DNA of 64,000 nucleotides from NCBI RefSeq assembly GCF_033097505.1, contig NZ_AP028654.1, positions 2,438,001 to 2,502,000 on the forward strand. The letters are read 5' to 3'. This document shows, in pieces, positions 62,730-64,000 of this stretch (position 1 is the stretch's first letter; every line of letters begins with the position of its first letter). The translations under genes were made by a program, and so were the position numbers. The DNA comes from Helicovermis profundi (GTDB lineage Bacteria > Bacillota > Clostridia > Peptostreptococcales > Acidaminobacteraceae). Under the pieces are notes generated by a model, which saw only the letters and a list, made by a program, of their open reading frames with translations, was not told where the DNA came from and made no database searches.

Positions 62730-64000
62730 ATGTCAAAATTTTTTATAAATATATTTATATTAATAATAATTGGTGTAACATTAACTTTAACACCAATAAA
62801 TATAGATTTACTTAAATTAGATAATATACATTTTAATATAAATTCAATAAAAAAAGAAGAGAAAGCGCCTATTACTCCTGTAACAGCTGAAATTGAAGTA
62901 GTGCCAAATTTATCTATTTCATCCTCTATTAATTCTAATGACTATATTATTAATCCTGATTCTCTTACTTTTACTTTTAAAGCAACATCTTTGCTTGATG
63001 ATAAACTTAAGAAAAAAGTTATTCAGGATATTAACAAATTTAAAGAAAATTTAGTTATTAATGTTAATAAAGGCACAAAAACAATACAATCTTTTAATAA
63101 TAAAAATTTAAATATATTGGTTAATTCAGATATTTCTAATGAAAATACATCGATATTTACTTTACAAATTCCACTTGACAGTAAATCATTAGATATTTTG
63201 CTTGGGAACTTTACTATTAATATTTTAAGTAATAATAGTAAAATAAACGAAAATACTACTGTTAATCCCATTAATTTTAACGCAACATATATGGAAAAAT
63301 TTCATTATGCAAAAGCAATAAATCATACAAATACTAATAATTTTACAAGTCTTTACTTTACTGATAAAAACGCTGAATATCTTATTCCTTATTCAAAAGA
63401 TATTAAAGTAAGTAAAAGTTATATTAGAGGGATACTTAACGCTTTATTAGATGGTCCTTTTGAAAACTCAGGTTTAACCTCTGAATCAATAGTTCCTAGA
63501 GTATTTAGTGCAAGACTTACTAGTGATGAATTAATACTAAAACTTACAAAAAATGAAGCAAATAAATTTTCTAGTAGTTCTACTCTAGCATATTTAGCGT
63601 TAAACTCATTTAAAAATACTTTTTTTGAATTTCCCTATATCGAAAAACTAACAATTTTAGTTGATAATAAAGCTACTGTTAAGTATTTTCATGGTACTGA
63701 TTTAAGAAATTCTTTTATTAAAGAATATTCTCCTAAAATTTATTTGGGCCTTTTAACTAAAATAGATAAAGATAAAGATATAAACAAGGTATACTTAACT
63801 CCTCTTAAAAGTGATGCAAATGATATATCTAAAATATTTGATTTGCTAGTTTCTGGCGAAATAAACGATAATTCAGATAAACTTTTATTAAGTACTATTC
63901 CAAAAAATATTAAATTACTTGATTATAAAATAGAAAATAAGCTCTTAACGCTTAATTTATCAAATGAATTTTCAGATGCTTACAGTGGAGAGAGTGAGTA
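62730..64000 (+). CDS. GerMN-domain envelope protein (partial, runs off the window)
   Basis: An open frame begins at ATG 62730 after AAAGG and stays open for 423 codons to the window end. An N-terminal signal or anchor (FFINIFILIIIGVTLTLTP) is followed by a region of unknown type, then two GerMN-like domains, the first with SYIRGILNALLDGP and the second with LLSTIPKNIKLLDYKIENK. GerMN domains occur in spore germination protein GerM and in unrelated envelope lipoproteins; no lipobox Cys is seen here. The antisense frame here is a shadow. Confidence 0.75.
   Translation, partial: MSKFFINIFILIIIGVTLTLTPINIDLLKLDNIHFNINSIKKEEKAPITPVTAEIEVVPNLSISSSINSNDYIINPDSLTFTFKATSLLDDKLKKKVIQDINKFKENLVINVNKGTKTIQSFNNKNLNILVNSDISNENTSIFTLQIPLDSKSLDILLGNFTINILSNNSKINENTTVNPINFNATYMEKFHYAKAINHTNTNNFTSLYFTDKNAEYLIPYSKDIKVSKSYIRGILNALLDGPFENSGLTSESIVPRVFSARLTSDELILKLTKNEANKFSSSSTLAYLALNSFKNTFFEFPYIEKLTILVDNKATVKYFHGTDLRNSFIKEYSPKIYLGLLTKIDKDKDINKVYLTPLKSDANDISKIFDLLVSGEINDNSDKLLLSTIPKNIKLLDYKIENKLLTLNLSNEFSDAYSGESE

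Noticed and set aside
63023-63271. 82-codon minus frame at the window end
   Set aside because: It is antisense to the open GerMN gene, lacks a ribosome binding site and has no domain.

Overview
The window is low-GC, AT-rich Firmicutes DNA. Strong GGAGG-type ribosome binding sites, frequent TTG and GTG starts, and an anaerobe's gene set (tungsten/molybdenum aldehyde:ferredoxin oxidoreductase, 4Fe-4S proteins, a Nim-like flavin protein, NAD-dependent ligase, GerMN and copper-amine-oxidase-N repeat proteins) point to an anaerobic member of the Clostridia. The species cannot be named from the sequence.

Layout. 1-2 kb: the tail of a short-chain dehydrogenase, an M18 aminopeptidase and a PilZ protein. 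2.3-5.6 kb: a large secreted protein with copper-amine-oxidase-like and FecR domains and a long Pro/Gly/aromatic repeat stalk. 5.7-12.5 kb: cyclophilin, then the protein-quality operon tig-clpP-clpX-lon-engB on the minus strand. 13-15 kb: a UvrD-family helicase. 15-20.5 kb: a tungsten/molybdenum enzyme module (AOR, MoaD/ThiS-like, ThiF/MoeB-like) with a sigma-54 promoter, three upstream 17-bp inverted repeats and a sigma-54 activator next door, followed upstream by recX. 20.6-23.6 kb: a poorly known envelope cluster (secreted lectin-fold protein, a 33-residue membrane peptide, a one-TM protein, a ModE-like HTH protein, a membrane-anchored lipase-like hydrolase). 24-28.7 kb: YhaM, a parvulin, six tRNA genes with a clear promoter and terminator, then yfcE-rdgB-rph. 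29-31 kb: an Rsb-type partner-switching module without a sigma factor. 31-40 kb: amidase, peptide-binding lipoprotein, ligA, pcrA and a DEAD-box helicase. 40.6-47.9 kb: a second DEAD-box helicase, two GGDEF proteins, nitroreductase, PhnA-like protein, a YgjP-type protease, GNAT and TetR proteins. 48-61 kb is accessory: MFS exporter, iron-sulfur protein, CGNR-type protein, old yellow enzyme, orphan galactitol-type EIIC, DegV, three TetR regulators, a CocE-like hydrolase, a decayed family-26-like glycoside hydrolase, a TetR-csaA-DMT-flavin protein operon and an IS21 transposase remnant. 61.1-64 kb: rlmD and the 5' part of a GerMN-domain gene.

Non-coding structure worth attention: four copies of a hairpin-bearing element (77 to 129 bp) bounded by TTTAT-like pentamers, probably non-autonomous relatives of IS200/IS605 elements. 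One copy is internally deleted and one is diverged with compensatory stem changes. There are also several convincing operators (AOR activator, CGNR/iron-sulfur divergent promoter, CocE/TetR, TetR-csaA). No rRNA, CRISPR array, prophage or replication origin was seen.
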